From contig CBDBBY010000001.1 of the NCBI GenBank assembly GCA_965203215.1, positions 2,852,001 through 2,916,000 of the forward strand: DNA of 64,000 bases, in the 5' to 3' direction. The translations under genes were made by a program, and so were the position numbers. Of the stretch, positions 9,092 to 17,108 are shown in pieces. The notes beneath the pieces were generated by a model, which ran no database searches, was not told the origin of the DNA, and saw only the letters and a list, made by a program, of their open reading frames with translations. This DNA comes from CBDBBY01 sp965203215. Its GTDB lineage: Bacteria > Pseudomonadota > Alphaproteobacteria > Rhodobacterales > Rhodobacteraceae. The first letter of the stretch is position 1, and each line of letters begins with the position of its first letter.

Positions 9092-9949
9092 TTGACAGAC
9101 TTGGTGTACGGCCCGTACGATCAGGAAGGTCTCGATCTGGAGTACGACATGCGCAGGCGATGCCCGCATTTCGCGGAGACATTCGCCTCCTACGATCCGC
9201 TCAACGAACGAATGACATCCAATTTCCATTGCTCGCTGGACGTACCGTTCGGCGAACGCCCGGGCGAGAAGCTGGACATCTGGCACGGGCGCGGGAATTC
9301 GCCGATCGCATTGTTCATTCATGGCGGATACTGGCGCGCTTTCGACAAGGACATGTTCCGTTTCGTCGGCGAACGGTTCGTGGAAGCCGGGGCAGCGGTC
9401 GTGCTGAACAACTACGATCTCTGTCCGAATGTGACGATGAGCGAAATCGTGCGCCAGAATCGAGAAGCTCTGGCTTGGGTCTACAGGAATGCCGACAAGA
9501 TCGGCGGAGACCGCGGGCGCATCCACGTCACGGGCCATTCCGCGGGCGGCCATCTGACAGCGATGCTCCTTTCGACGGATTGGTCGGAATACGATCTTCC
9601 TAACGACGCGGTGAGCGGGGCCGTTCCTCTAAGCGGCCTGTTCGACTTGGAGCCGATACGGCTCTCGTATCTCAACGCGGATCTCAGAATGGACGAGCGC
9701 GAAGCCAAGCTTGTTTCGCCGATGAATTCCATCCCGTCGCGAATGCCGCCCACCGTTGTCGCCGTAGGCGGCGGGGAAACCGACGAGTTTCGCCGCCAAT
9801 CGCGGATATACGTGGATGCCTGCCGCATCAAAGGCTTTGAAGTCAGCTATTTGGAAGTGGGAAACCACGACCACGTGAATGTTGCCGGGGAATACCGGAA
9901 CTTGTCGAGCCCGCTTGCCGCGGCGATGTTCGGCCAAATGGGGCTTTGA
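9092..9949 (+). CDS. Alpha/beta hydrolase, kynurenine-formamidase/esterase-like
   Basis: 285 residues from a TTG codon preceded by GAGGAG with good spacing; no ATG alternative fits the alignable N-terminus. The oxyanion motif HGGYW is at 77-81, the nucleophile elbow GHSAGG at 148-153 (S150), and likely acid and base are D231 and H259. This arrangement matches HSL-type esterases and arylformamidases that cleave N-formyl or carbamoyl bonds. It is the first gene of the plus-strand arm of the island and may hydrolyse an amide made by HyuA/HyuB; its substrate is not known. Confidence 0.85.
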   Translation: MTDLVYGPYDQEGLDLEYDMRRRCPHFAETFASYDPLNERMTSNFHCSLDVPFGERPGEKLDIWHGRGNSPIALFIHGGYWRAFDKDMFRFVGERFVEAGAAVVLNNYDLCPNVTMSEIVRQNREALAWVYRNADKIGGDRGRIHVTGHSAGGHLTAMLLSTDWSEYDLPNDAVSGAVPLSGLFDLEPIRLSYLNADLRMDEREAKLVSPMNSIPSRMPPTVVAVGGGETDEFRRQSRIYVDACRIKGFEVSYLEVGNHDHVNVAGEYRNLSSPLAAAMFGQMGL

Positions 9950-10006
9950 CACATCACGGCTGGATGCGTGCTGAGACTGATTGAACCAATAGGGAGAGCA
10001 AAAATC

Positions 10007-11023
10007 ATGAACAATATCCTGGAACTGAAGCCGGTGCTGCTTGCATTCGGCGTTGCCGCGGCGGTTGCCGCAGCGCCCGCGGCGGCGCAGGACTACGGTT
10101 GGGACATGCCGAACGAATACGGCGAATCGTCGGTGACCGGAGAAGCCGACAAGGTATTCGCCGAAAGGCTGGAGGCGAATTCAGGCGGGCGGATCGTCAT
10201 CACGAACCATTTCGGCGGATCATTGGGATACAAGTCCAAGGACCACTGGGCGGCGGTCGAGGACCAGGCGGTTCCGATCGCGTCGACGTATACCGGCGTG
10301 TTCTCCGGCTTCGATCCGATCTTCCTTTTGAACAACATGCCTTTCGTCGCCACGGATCCGCTTCAGAGCAGAACGCTCATCGCCGCTGCTCGCCCTTGGT
10401 ACGCGGAAGCGTTCGAAAAGGGCGGACAAATGCTGCTGTTCACCGAGCCGTGGACGCCGGTGGGCATCTGGTCCAAGAAAGTCGTTAGCTCCGGCGCCGA
10501 CATGGCGCAGCTGAAAATCCGAACATACGACAAGAACGGCACCATCACGCTGAACAACCTCGGCGCGGCGGCGATTCAAATGAGCTGGGCCGACGTGGTC
10601 CCTGCGCTTTCGACGAATACCATCGAAGCCGTCCTGACATCCGCCGAAGGCGGGCTGTCGGCGAAGTTCTCGGAATACCTGGACCACTTCCATTACGTGA
10701 ATTTCACCATGGGCACGAATATGGTCCACATGAACATCGACGTGTTCGAGTCGTTGCCGGAAGACCTCCAACAGATCGTTCTGGACACCGCGAAGGAGGT
10801 TGAAGACGAATTGTGGGCAAGAATCGAAGCGCGGATCACGGGCAATGTCCAGAGGCTGAAGGACGAGAACGTCACGGTGATCATCGATGTGCCGGAAAGC
10901 TTCATTGACGAGCTCAAGGTCGCCGGGCAGCAAGCGATCGACGAGTGGAAAGACTTGATGGGGCCTGAAGAAGCGGACGAAATCCTCGCCGCATATGCGG
11001 ACCTGCTTGCTGCGCGACAGTAG
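10007..11023 (+). CDS. TRAP transporter periplasmic solute-binding protein (DctP family)
   Basis: 338 residues from ATG 10007, after AGGGAGAG. A Sec signal peptide ends at AAA(27)/Q28. The mature part has DctP-family features: an N-terminal VFAERLEANSGGRI segment, the ...LKIRTYDKNGTITLNNLGA region (an R-containing strand that usually binds the solute carboxylate) and the late helix PEDLQQIVLDTAKE. It captures the solute and delivers it to the DctQ-DctM permease encoded next. The genomic setting suggests the solute is the substrate of the HyuAB island. A strong hairpin separates it from dctQ. Confidence 0.93.
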   Translation: MNNILELKPVLLAFGVAAAVAAAPAAAQDYGWDMPNEYGESSVTGEADKVFAERLEANSGGRIVITNHFGGSLGYKSKDHWAAVEDQAVPIASTYTGVFSGFDPIFLLNNMPFVATDPLQSRTLIAAARPWYAEAFEKGGQMLLFTEPWTPVGIWSKKVVSSGADMAQLKIRTYDKNGTITLNNLGAAAIQMSWADVVPALSTNTIEAVLTSAEGGLSAKFSEYLDHFHYVNFTMGTNMVHMNIDVFESLPEDLQQIVLDTAKEVEDELWARIEARITGNVQRLKDENVTVIIDVPESFIDELKVAGQQAIDEWKDLMGPEEADEILAAYADLLAARQ

Positions 11024-11038
11024 GCCCGACGGAGAGCT

Positions 11039-11065
11039 GCGGAACGCCAAACGCGGGCGTTCCGC
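11039..11065 (+). other. Intercistronic hairpin between dctP and dctQ
   Basis: GCGGAACGCC and GGCGTTCCGC pair perfectly over 10 bases around the loop AAACGCG, 15 bases after the dctP stop and 13 bases before dctQ. There is no following U-tract, so it is more likely an mRNA 3'-end protector or partial attenuator than a full terminator. Such a device would keep the binding protein in excess of the permease. A hairpin of the same design lies in the other TRAP operon at 31869-31899. Confidence 0.6.
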
Positions 11066-11078
11066 ATAAGAGCGCTTC

Positions 11079-11609
11079 ATGGCGGTCTTCCACAAGTTAG
11101 CAAGAATACTTTCCGACATTGGGATGGCAGCGTCCATCGTCGTGATCGTTGCGATGGCGCTGCTTATTCTTGTCGAGATCGTACTGAGGTCCTTTTTCGC
11201 GTCCTCGACTTACGTCATGGACGAACTCATCGGCTACGGCATTGCGGCGACGAGCTTCCTCGCTCTGGGCCAATCATTGGCCAAAGGAACCCTGCTGAGG
11301 ATGAATTTGCTGATCGGCGCCGTCAATCCCGAGAGCAGATTCCGAACGGCTATCGAAGTATTCTGCGCTCTGTGCGGCATGATTGGCGCAGGAACGGCCT
11401 TGTTCTATTTTGTTCGAAACGTGATTCGCAGCTACGAGCGCGGATATGTCTCTGAAACTATCGCGCGAGTTCCGCTTTGGCTGCCGGAACTGTTCATGGT
11501 CGTCGGTCTTGCAATCTTCCTCGTGCAGCTCCTGTCCTATTTCGCCCGGATCGTATCGGGGCAAGTCGACATGAGCACTGCCAACGAAGCCGATTTGCGG
11601 CTGGAGTAG
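11079..11609 (+). CDS. TRAP transporter small permease (DctQ family)
   Basis: 176 residues with four predicted membrane segments (about 14-36, 48-66, 88-110, 130-153). The second segment is preceded by the acidic DELIGYG stretch typical of DctQ. It forms the small inner-membrane subunit that pairs with DctM to drive sodium- or proton-coupled uptake. It follows dctP by 55 bases and precedes dctM by 14, so P-Q-M are one transcription unit. Confidence 0.9.
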   Translation: MAVFHKLARILSDIGMAASIVVIVAMALLILVEIVLRSFFASSTYVMDELIGYGIAATSFLALGQSLAKGTLLRMNLLIGAVNPESRFRTAIEVFCALCGMIGAGTALFYFVRNVIRSYERGYVSETIARVPLWLPELFMVVGLAIFLVQLLSYFARIVSGQVDMSTANEADLRLE

Positions 11610-11623
11610 GGAAACCGTCTCGC

Positions 11624-12934
11624 ATGGATCCGTTCGCACTCGCGATTGCGACGATAATCTTCCTCGCATTCTTTCTCGGAGCCGGGGTCTGGATATTCGT
11701 AGCGCTGCTGATGGTAGGGATATCCGGCCTTTATTTCCTGCTTGATTTCCCTCTCCCCAGAATCGGCTCGATCATGCGCGGAACGATGTGGCGCACCGCA
11801 TCGACGTGGGAACTGGCGGCGGTCCCGCTGTTCGTGTTCATGGGCGAATTGATGTTCCGGACCGACATCTCGGAACGCCTGTTCAAAGGTATCGCGCCTT
11901 GGGCGAACCTTGTTCCGGGCAGACTCATGCACTGCAACGTGGCCGGCTGCACGATATTCGCCGCGGTGAGCGGCTCAAGCACCGCGACGACCGCGACTGT
12001 CGGGAAAATCACGCTTGAGGAGCTCACTAGGCGTAATTACGACATGAATCTGGCTGTCGGCTCGCTGGCGGGCGCCGGAAGCCTCGGACTGATGATTCCG
12101 CCGTCGATCACGATGATCATCTACGGCGTGCTTGCGGAGGAATCCATTACGGATCTGTTCGCCGCGGGCATATTGCCAGGATTGCTCATTTCGGCGCTGT
12201 ATGCAGCCTTCATCGCTGTCCGGGCGTACTTGAACCCGGCCATCGCTCCCAACGACGGCACGCGATTCCGCATGCGCGACATCCTGCCGAGCTTGATGAA
12301 CCTTTTTCCTGTGCTCCTGCTGGTTCTCGTCGTGCTCGGAGGCATCTATACCGGGTTGGCGACTCCCTCCGAAGCGGCCGCGCTCGGCTTCGGAGCCTCC
12401 ATCCTGCTTGTCGCCGCCTTGGGGCAATTCACTTGGAAGATATTTCTCGATTCACTTGCAGGCGCGGCAAGGATAACCTGCATGGTCATCACGATCCTCG
12501 TGGCGGCCGCATTCATGTCGTCGTCAATGGCCTATCTCCACGTGCCGCAAGAAATCGCCGCGTTGCTGGCCGAATTGAACCTCGGGCCTTTCGGACTGAT
12601 CCTGCTGATCGGCATTTTCTACGTCATACTGGGCATGTTTCTCGACGGATTGTCGATCATGGTCATGACGCTGCCGATCACGCTGCCGCTTATTTCCGCC
12701 GCCGGCTGGGACGCAGTTTGGTTCGGAGTCTTCCTCGTGGTCATGATCGAACTGGGGTTGATAACTCCGCCGATCGGATTCAACCTGTTCGTGCTGCAAG
12801 GCATCACAGGCAAACCGATCGGCGTCATTGCGCGGGGCGCTTTTCCGTTCTTTCTGTTGATGATGCTTTCCGCAATCATCATTACGGCGTTTCCGTCCAT
12901 AGTGCTTTGGCTGCCCGATGTTCTATTCGGATAA
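11624..12934 (+). CDS. TRAP transporter large permease (DctM family)
   Basis: 436 residues from ATG 11624, the usual length for DctM and the first start after dctQ; a longer frame opening at 11477 overlaps dctQ and is ignored. It has about 12 hydrophobic segments and the family motifs AAVSGSSTATTATVGKI, GSLAGAGSLGLMIPPS and ELGLITPPIGFNLFVLQG. These line the substrate pathway of the ion-coupled importer. The C-terminus LWLPDVLFG closely resembles the partial gene at the left edge of the window, hinting at a second related transporter next door. Confidence 0.93.
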   Translation: MDPFALAIATIIFLAFFLGAGVWIFVALLMVGISGLYFLLDFPLPRIGSIMRGTMWRTASTWELAAVPLFVFMGELMFRTDISERLFKGIAPWANLVPGRLMHCNVAGCTIFAAVSGSSTATTATVGKITLEELTRRNYDMNLAVGSLAGAGSLGLMIPPSITMIIYGVLAEESITDLFAAGILPGLLISALYAAFIAVRAYLNPAIAPNDGTRFRMRDILPSLMNLFPVLLLVLVVLGGIYTGLATPSEAAALGFGASILLVAALGQFTWKIFLDSLAGAARITCMVITILVAAAFMSSSMAYLHVPQEIAALLAELNLGPFGLILLIGIFYVILGMFLDGLSIMVMTLPITLPLISAAGWDAVWFGVFLVVMIELGLITPPIGFNLFVLQGITGKPIGVIARGAFPFFLLMMLSAIIITAFPSIVLWLPDVLFG

Positions 12935-13109
12935 CGGCGCCGATTGGGTCAATTCGCGGGCGACATTTATGACAAGGAAAAACACGGAATGTTCGCGGCG
13001 ACACGAGCAAGTTTTCGAGGATCGATCAAACGATGCGATTGAAATCATTGAACCGTGCCGCCTACGAAAGTAAACGGCCATACGGTCTGCGACTGACGGA
13101 CAGGAAACC

Positions 13110-14411
13110 ATGAAGGACAAATACGACGCATTGATTATCGGCGGCGGGATCATCGGGGCCGCCATCGCCTACGAAATGGCTAAATCGTCCAAGAGCGTGC
13201 TGATCGTGGAAAAGAACAGCTCGATCGGCTCCGGGTCCACGAGCAACTCTTGCGCGATCATCCGCACTCATTACTCGACATTGAACGGCGCGGCTCTGGC
13301 GCTTTCGAATTACCAGTTCTGGGAAGACTGGTCCGCGTATCTGAATGCCGTCGAGGGCGAAACGCTTGCTCATTACCGAGAGGTCGGGTGCCTTTTCTCT
13401 TGCTATGAGAGCAACGACTACGGCGCGAAACTGGAAGACATCGCGAACGAAATCGGCATCCCGTACGAAGTATGGACGCCGCGGAAGATGCGGGCAATGC
13501 TTCCGATCATCGATGCCGGCGAATACTACCCGGCAAGGACGGCTGACGACCCCGAATTCGGAAGCAGCAACGGCGAACTGCGCTACATGCTGTTCTTCCC
13601 GAAAGCCGGCTTCATCAGCGATCCCCAGCTCGCGACGCAGAACATCGCGAATGCCGCCGCGAGGAACGGTGCGGACATTGCGCTGAACAAGCGGGTTACA
13701 GCGATCAACAAAAGCAACGGCCGAGCGACGGGCGTAACCTTGGACACCGGCGATTCCGTCGAAGCGGACATCGTAGTGAACGTTGCCGGCCCGCATTCGT
13801 ACAAGGTCAATGAAATGGCCGGCGTGACGGACGGCATGAAAATCGGCACGCGAGCCCTTCGCGTCGAAGTCGCCCACGTCCCGTCTCCTTCCGGCTTCGA
13901 CTTCGAAAAATGCGGATTTATCGGATCCGACGCGGACATTGGCGGATACTGGCGGCCGGAAGTCGGCAACAACATCCTTATCGGCAGCGAAGAGCCGGAA
14001 TGCGATCAGTTGGAATGGGTGGACCCGGACCAATACAACACTGAATTGACCGAACAAGCCAGACAGCAAGCCTTGAGGGCGGCGCAAAGGTTCCCATCGA
14101 TGGGCGTGCCCAACTCAGTTCGCGGGGTCGTCGATCTTTACGACGTCACTGACGATTGGATTCCGATCTACGACTGTTCGGATTTGAAGGGCTACTACAT
14201 GGCGGTCGGAACGAGCGGAAACCAGTTCAAGAATGCTCCCGTGGTCGGAATGATGATGAACAAGCTGATCGATTACTGCGAGTCCGGAAACGACCATGAC
14301 GCGAAGCCATTCCGCTATCGTTTGCCGAACATGGAATTCGATCTGGACATGTCGTACTGCAGCCGAAGGCGCGAGGTCAATCGAGAGAGCAGCTTTTCGG
14401 TTGTCGGATGA
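13110..14411 (+). CDS. FAD-dependent amine/amino-acid oxidoreductase (DAO family)
   Basis: 433 residues. The Rossmann motif GGGIIG at 11-16 and E34 at the end of the second strand bind FAD; the segment GSGSTSNSCAIIRTHYS matches the DAO superfamily, which includes sarcosine oxidase, dimethylglycine dehydrogenase and glycerol-3-phosphate dehydrogenase. The late GTSGNQFKNAPVVG resembles the C-terminal FAD-contact loop. It would oxidise an amine or N-methyl amino acid. It closes the plus-strand arm of the HyuAB/TRAP island, 175 bases after dctM, and is probably the last pathway enzyme seen here. The exact substrate is not known. Confidence 0.88.
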   Translation: MKDKYDALIIGGGIIGAAIAYEMAKSSKSVLIVEKNSSIGSGSTSNSCAIIRTHYSTLNGAALALSNYQFWEDWSAYLNAVEGETLAHYREVGCLFSCYESNDYGAKLEDIANEIGIPYEVWTPRKMRAMLPIIDAGEYYPARTADDPEFGSSNGELRYMLFFPKAGFISDPQLATQNIANAAARNGADIALNKRVTAINKSNGRATGVTLDTGDSVEADIVVNVAGPHSYKVNEMAGVTDGMKIGTRALRVEVAHVPSPSGFDFEKCGFIGSDADIGGYWRPEVGNNILIGSEEPECDQLEWVDPDQYNTELTEQARQQALRAAQRFPSMGVPNSVRGVVDLYDVTDDWIPIYDCSDLKGYYMAVGTSGNQFKNAPVVGMMMNKLIDYCESGNDHDAKPFRYRLPNMEFDLDMSYCSRRREVNRESSFSVVG

Positions 14412-14723
14412 GCAAGGCGCATTCTGCTGCCGAACACGGCAAGGGAATTTCTTTGGCTCAGATCGTCGAATTCCTTGACGATAGTGGACGCAAGCTTCTG
14501 CCTCTCCAACGTCATTCAGAATGAATCGCCGCAGCTTTTCCTGAGTGCATTTTGGTCAACACTCATTCAGTGGTCTTGTGTGCGGGTGATACGGATATGC
14601 CGGACTTAACCGAGGCGCGACCATTCAAGGGCTCATGGTTGAAAAATCGGGAAACCCGGCCGGTGTCGGAGGAAGGTTACGAAATCACTTGCTGAATGTG
14701 TCGAAATATGATACTTTGTGCGC
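14412..14723. other. Intergenic stretch without a recognised gene
   Basis: About 310 bases between the DAO gene and abiEi. I see no credible coding frame, tRNA or clear terminator. The sequence TATGAT at 14707-14712 lies only about a dozen bases before the abiEi ATG, so if it is a -10 element the transcript would be nearly leaderless. Confidence 0.5.
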
Positions 14724-15524
14724 ATGAATGCGCAAAAGCCGAGAGCCAGCGACGTCATCGCCGAGTTTGCCGCCGATGGCCGGTACCACTTCACTACGGC
14801 GGACATGCGATCCGCGCTCGGCGTGTCGGCGGTTGCGACCAGGCTTGCACTCAGTCGGCTGGCGAGGAAGGGGCTGATCGCAAGTCCCGCCCGGGGCTTC
14901 TACGTTATTCTTCCGCCCGAGTACCGGCGTCTCGGCTGCCTGCCGGCCAGCGAATTCGTCCCGGCGCTCATGCGGCACCGACGGCAGCCGTACTATGCGG
15001 CGCTTTTGTCCGCCGCCGAGTATCACGGCGCTGCGCATCACCGTCCGCAGGTTTTCCAAGTCGCGCTCGCCGGAAATCGTCGGCCGATCACTTGCGGCGC
15101 GATCAGAGTCTCCTTCATCGCCCGCAAGCGGCTCGCCGAAGTGGCGACCCAATCTTTCAATACGCCGCGCGGACCGATTTTGGTTTCCAGCGTCGAGGCG
15201 ACGGCGGTTGATCTGGTCGGCTACGAAAAACGCGCAGGCGGGCTGGACAATGTGGCTACGGTGCTCTCCGAGCTAGCGGAGCGTATTGATCCGGATCTCT
15301 TGCCCATTGCGGCAAGCGCTGCGCCCATTCCTTGGGCGCAGCGCTTGGGCCTTATGCTCAATCACCTCGGCGCAGCGGACAAGGCGGCGCCGCTGAAGGC
15401 GCATGTGCAGCGTCACGCTCGCGACATTGCGCCGCTTCTTCCGGCCGGACGCAACGACAGCCGTTCGCCTTACGCCGCGGATTGGCGGATGCGCATCAAC
15501 GCGGAGTTCGAGGCGGAAGCGTGA
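14724..15524 (+). CDS. abiEi: Type IV antitoxin AbiEi
   Basis: 266 residues from ATG 14724. The N-terminal winged helix (about 5-60: DVIAEFAADGRYHFTTADM then TRLALSRLARKGLI) and the family motifs ARGFYVILPPEYR, YYAALLSAAEYHG and SSVEATAVDLVGY identify AbiEi, the antitoxin and autorepressor that opposes the AbiEii nucleotidyltransferase. The full normal length is present with no stop or frameshift. The abiEii GTG overlaps its stop (GTGA). The partner toxin is destroyed, so this is an intact antitoxin without a working toxin. Confidence 0.92.
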   Translation: MNAQKPRASDVIAEFAADGRYHFTTADMRSALGVSAVATRLALSRLARKGLIASPARGFYVILPPEYRRLGCLPASEFVPALMRHRRQPYYAALLSAAEYHGAAHHRPQVFQVALAGNRRPITCGAIRVSFIARKRLAEVATQSFNTPRGPILVSSVEATAVDLVGYEKRAGGLDNVATVLSELAERIDPDLLPIAASAAPIPWAQRLGLMLNHLGAADKAAPLKAHVQRHARDIAPLLPAGRNDSRSPYAADWRMRINAEFEAEA

Positions 15525-15898
15525 TTCCGCGCGACTACATCACCGAGTGGCGAAAACAGGCGTCTTGGATTCGTGACTTCCAAGTTGAGCAGGATCTGGT
15601 CATCGCACGTACGCTGGTCGAAATGTTTTCCCATCCGATTCTGGCTGAACGGTTTGCGTTTCGCGGCGGCACAGCGCTCTACAAACTCCATTTGAAGCCG
15701 CCCGCCCGCTATTTCGAGGATATCGACCTGGTGCAGTTAATTCCAGGACCTGTCGGGCCGGTGATAGACGCCATGCACGAGGCTCTTGACCCATGGCTTG
15801 GCAAACCTCGATGAAAACAGACCGAAGGCCGCGTGACATTCGTCTACCCCTTCGAGTCCGAGGACACGCCGCCGCTGTGTCTGCGCCTGAAAGTCGAA
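15521..15898 (+). pseudogene. abiEii: Type IV toxin AbiEii, broken by in-frame stop and truncation
   Basis: Starting with GTG 15521, which overlaps the abiEi stop, the frame encodes the AbiEii N-terminus with the nucleotidyltransferase motifs FRGGTALYK and FEDIDLV. A TGA at 15812-15814 stops it after 97 residues. The same frame then carries on with recognisable AbiEii sequence (KQTEGRVTFVYPFESEDT..LRLKVE) until about 15898, where it changes into IS5-family transposase sequence. So there are two lesions: a nonsense codon, possibly TGG to TGA, and loss of the C-terminal half at an insertion scar. The toxin cannot be functional. Confidence 0.88.
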
Positions 15899-16075
15899 CG
15901 GGACTGCGACCGGAAAACCTACAAGTTTCGGAACGAGATTGAACGGCTGTTCCGAAGACTCAAGGGCTACCGGCGCACCTTCAAGCGGTTCGACAAGCTC
16001 GACGCGACTTTTCTGGGCTTCCTGAACCTCGCTCTCGTCGTCGAATTGATATGTGATTTAGCATAGACAGGCCCT
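15899..16075 (+). mobile_element. Right-end scar of an IS5-family insertion sequence
   Basis: The frame encodes about 55 residues ending at TAG 16064-16066 with the signature Y-(2)-R-(3)-E-(6)-K (YKFRNEIERLFRRLK), the catalytic-glutamate motif of IS4/IS5 DDE transposases, then LDATFLGFLNLALVVELI. Nine bases further the element ends with ACAGGCCCT (16067-16075), whose reverse complement AGGGCCTGT opens the other scar at 28633. Only the transposase C-terminus survives. The first part of the transposase is missing because the fragment is fused to abiEii. Confidence 0.82.
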
Positions 16076-16081
16076 AGTGAA

Positions 16082-16097
16082 TCGAACCTGCCACTAG
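16082..16097. repeat. Solo copy of a MITE-like terminal sequence
   Basis: The 16 bases TCGAACCTGCCACTAG are identical to the right end of the 213-bp element at 56925-57137. Here only this end is present, immediately beside the IS5-family scar. No gene lies in this ~225-bp spacer. Confidence 0.5.
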
Positions 16098-16273
16098 CAT
16101 GAATTCCAAGGATATCTGAGATGTCCAAGTGACTTTACGGTTACAGGTTAAACGGGCGTAAGTCGGAAATTTCGCTCAGTCCGCAAAATTCTGTTGCAAT
16201 TGTAACGAACACGCATTAGATTCGTAATTGGGCATTGGGCCCCGGGGTCTGCCGTTATCTTGCAGGCCGGATG

Positions 16274-16297
16274 ATGGCTCGGGTAACACCGAGCCAT
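16274..16297 (-). terminator. Hairpin downstream of the DUF3800 gene
   Basis: ATGGCTCGG and CCGAGCCAT form a perfect 9-bp stem with a 6-base loop, starting five bases beyond the stop of the minus-strand lysK-DUF3800 pair. No U-tract follows, so a factor-independent terminator is not certain. Confidence 0.4.
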
Positions 16298-16301
16298 TCG
16301 T

Positions 16302-17108
16302 CTATTGCATGCCGTCAAAACAGCTATACTTTATCCCGATCTGATTCAATAGTTTCGCTTCTAGGTGTGAGTCGATGAGTTTTCCGCCCTCCCTGAGCTT
16401 TACAAATGGCCGATATTCAGGATCATAGCGCCCTTTTGCAATGGGATAGAGCACAAGATCAGCAATTTGACATATCGGATCCGTCTTCTTCCTCCGTAGG
16501 GGCTCGCCTAGCACAACCCGCCGAAAGTCATCTGCAGTGTACGGCTCATAGGCACCCGACATGATCGCCGAAAAAGGTGGACCGAATTCTTTCAACTCTT
16601 TGGCGTATTGTATGATATTCCCGTCTTCGTACTTGCCTGCTTGTTCGAAAAATATCTCAAGTTTACGATCTTGCCGCTCTGCAAATTTTGCGGAGCGCTC
16701 AATCAGTATTGAGTATGCCGTCTTGCACAGATACCAAAGATGTTCATGGCAGTCTTTGTAGCGCTCGACATAGCCAGGTCGGTGGATGACGCAAGCAATG
16801 CTGATGATAGGAAGAGACAACAGCCATCCTTCAAGATCAGACCAGAATGATTCCCAACGGTTTTGTTTATTCAGCCAATTAAAATTGCCGCGTCTGCCGC
16901 GAATATCAACGGAGTGCAAGGGATAGTCGATGCGCCACTTTTCGCAAAACTTGTCGTATTCCGATTGAATCGCGATTATGTCTTCTTCACGAATAATGAC
17001 ACCGCCAAGCCCGAAACAATCCATCTGATCTATTCTTTTGGCATCATGCTTCTTGTCGGGGTAGCGATTTCCGGTATCGTCAATGTAAAGATGGAACTTC
17101 TTGGTCAT
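16302..17108 (-). CDS. DUF3800 protein
   Basis: 268 residues beginning MTKKFHLYIDDTGN. The N-terminal YIDDTG (D10, D11) and the later IVER-type acidic region match DUF3800, a family predicted to have an RNase H-like nuclease fold and often found near mobile DNA and defence genes; its activity is not established. Its ATG overlaps the lysK stop by four bases, so it is translated with lysK. The DNA is more AT-rich than lysK, which suggests later acquisition at this site. Confidence 0.8.
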   Translation of the reverse strand: MTKKFHLYIDDTGNRYPDKKHDAKRIDQMDCFGLGGVIIREEDIIAIQSEYDKFCEKWRIDYPLHSVDIRGRRGNFNWLNKQNRWESFWSDLEGWLLSLPIISIACVIHRPGYVERYKDCHEHLWYLCKTAYSILIERSAKFAERQDRKLEIFFEQAGKYEDGNIIQYAKELKEFGPPFSAIMSGAYEPYTADDFRRVVLGEPLRRKKTDPICQIADLVLYPIAKGRYDPEYRPFVKLREGGKLIDSHLEAKLLNQIGIKYSCFDGMQ

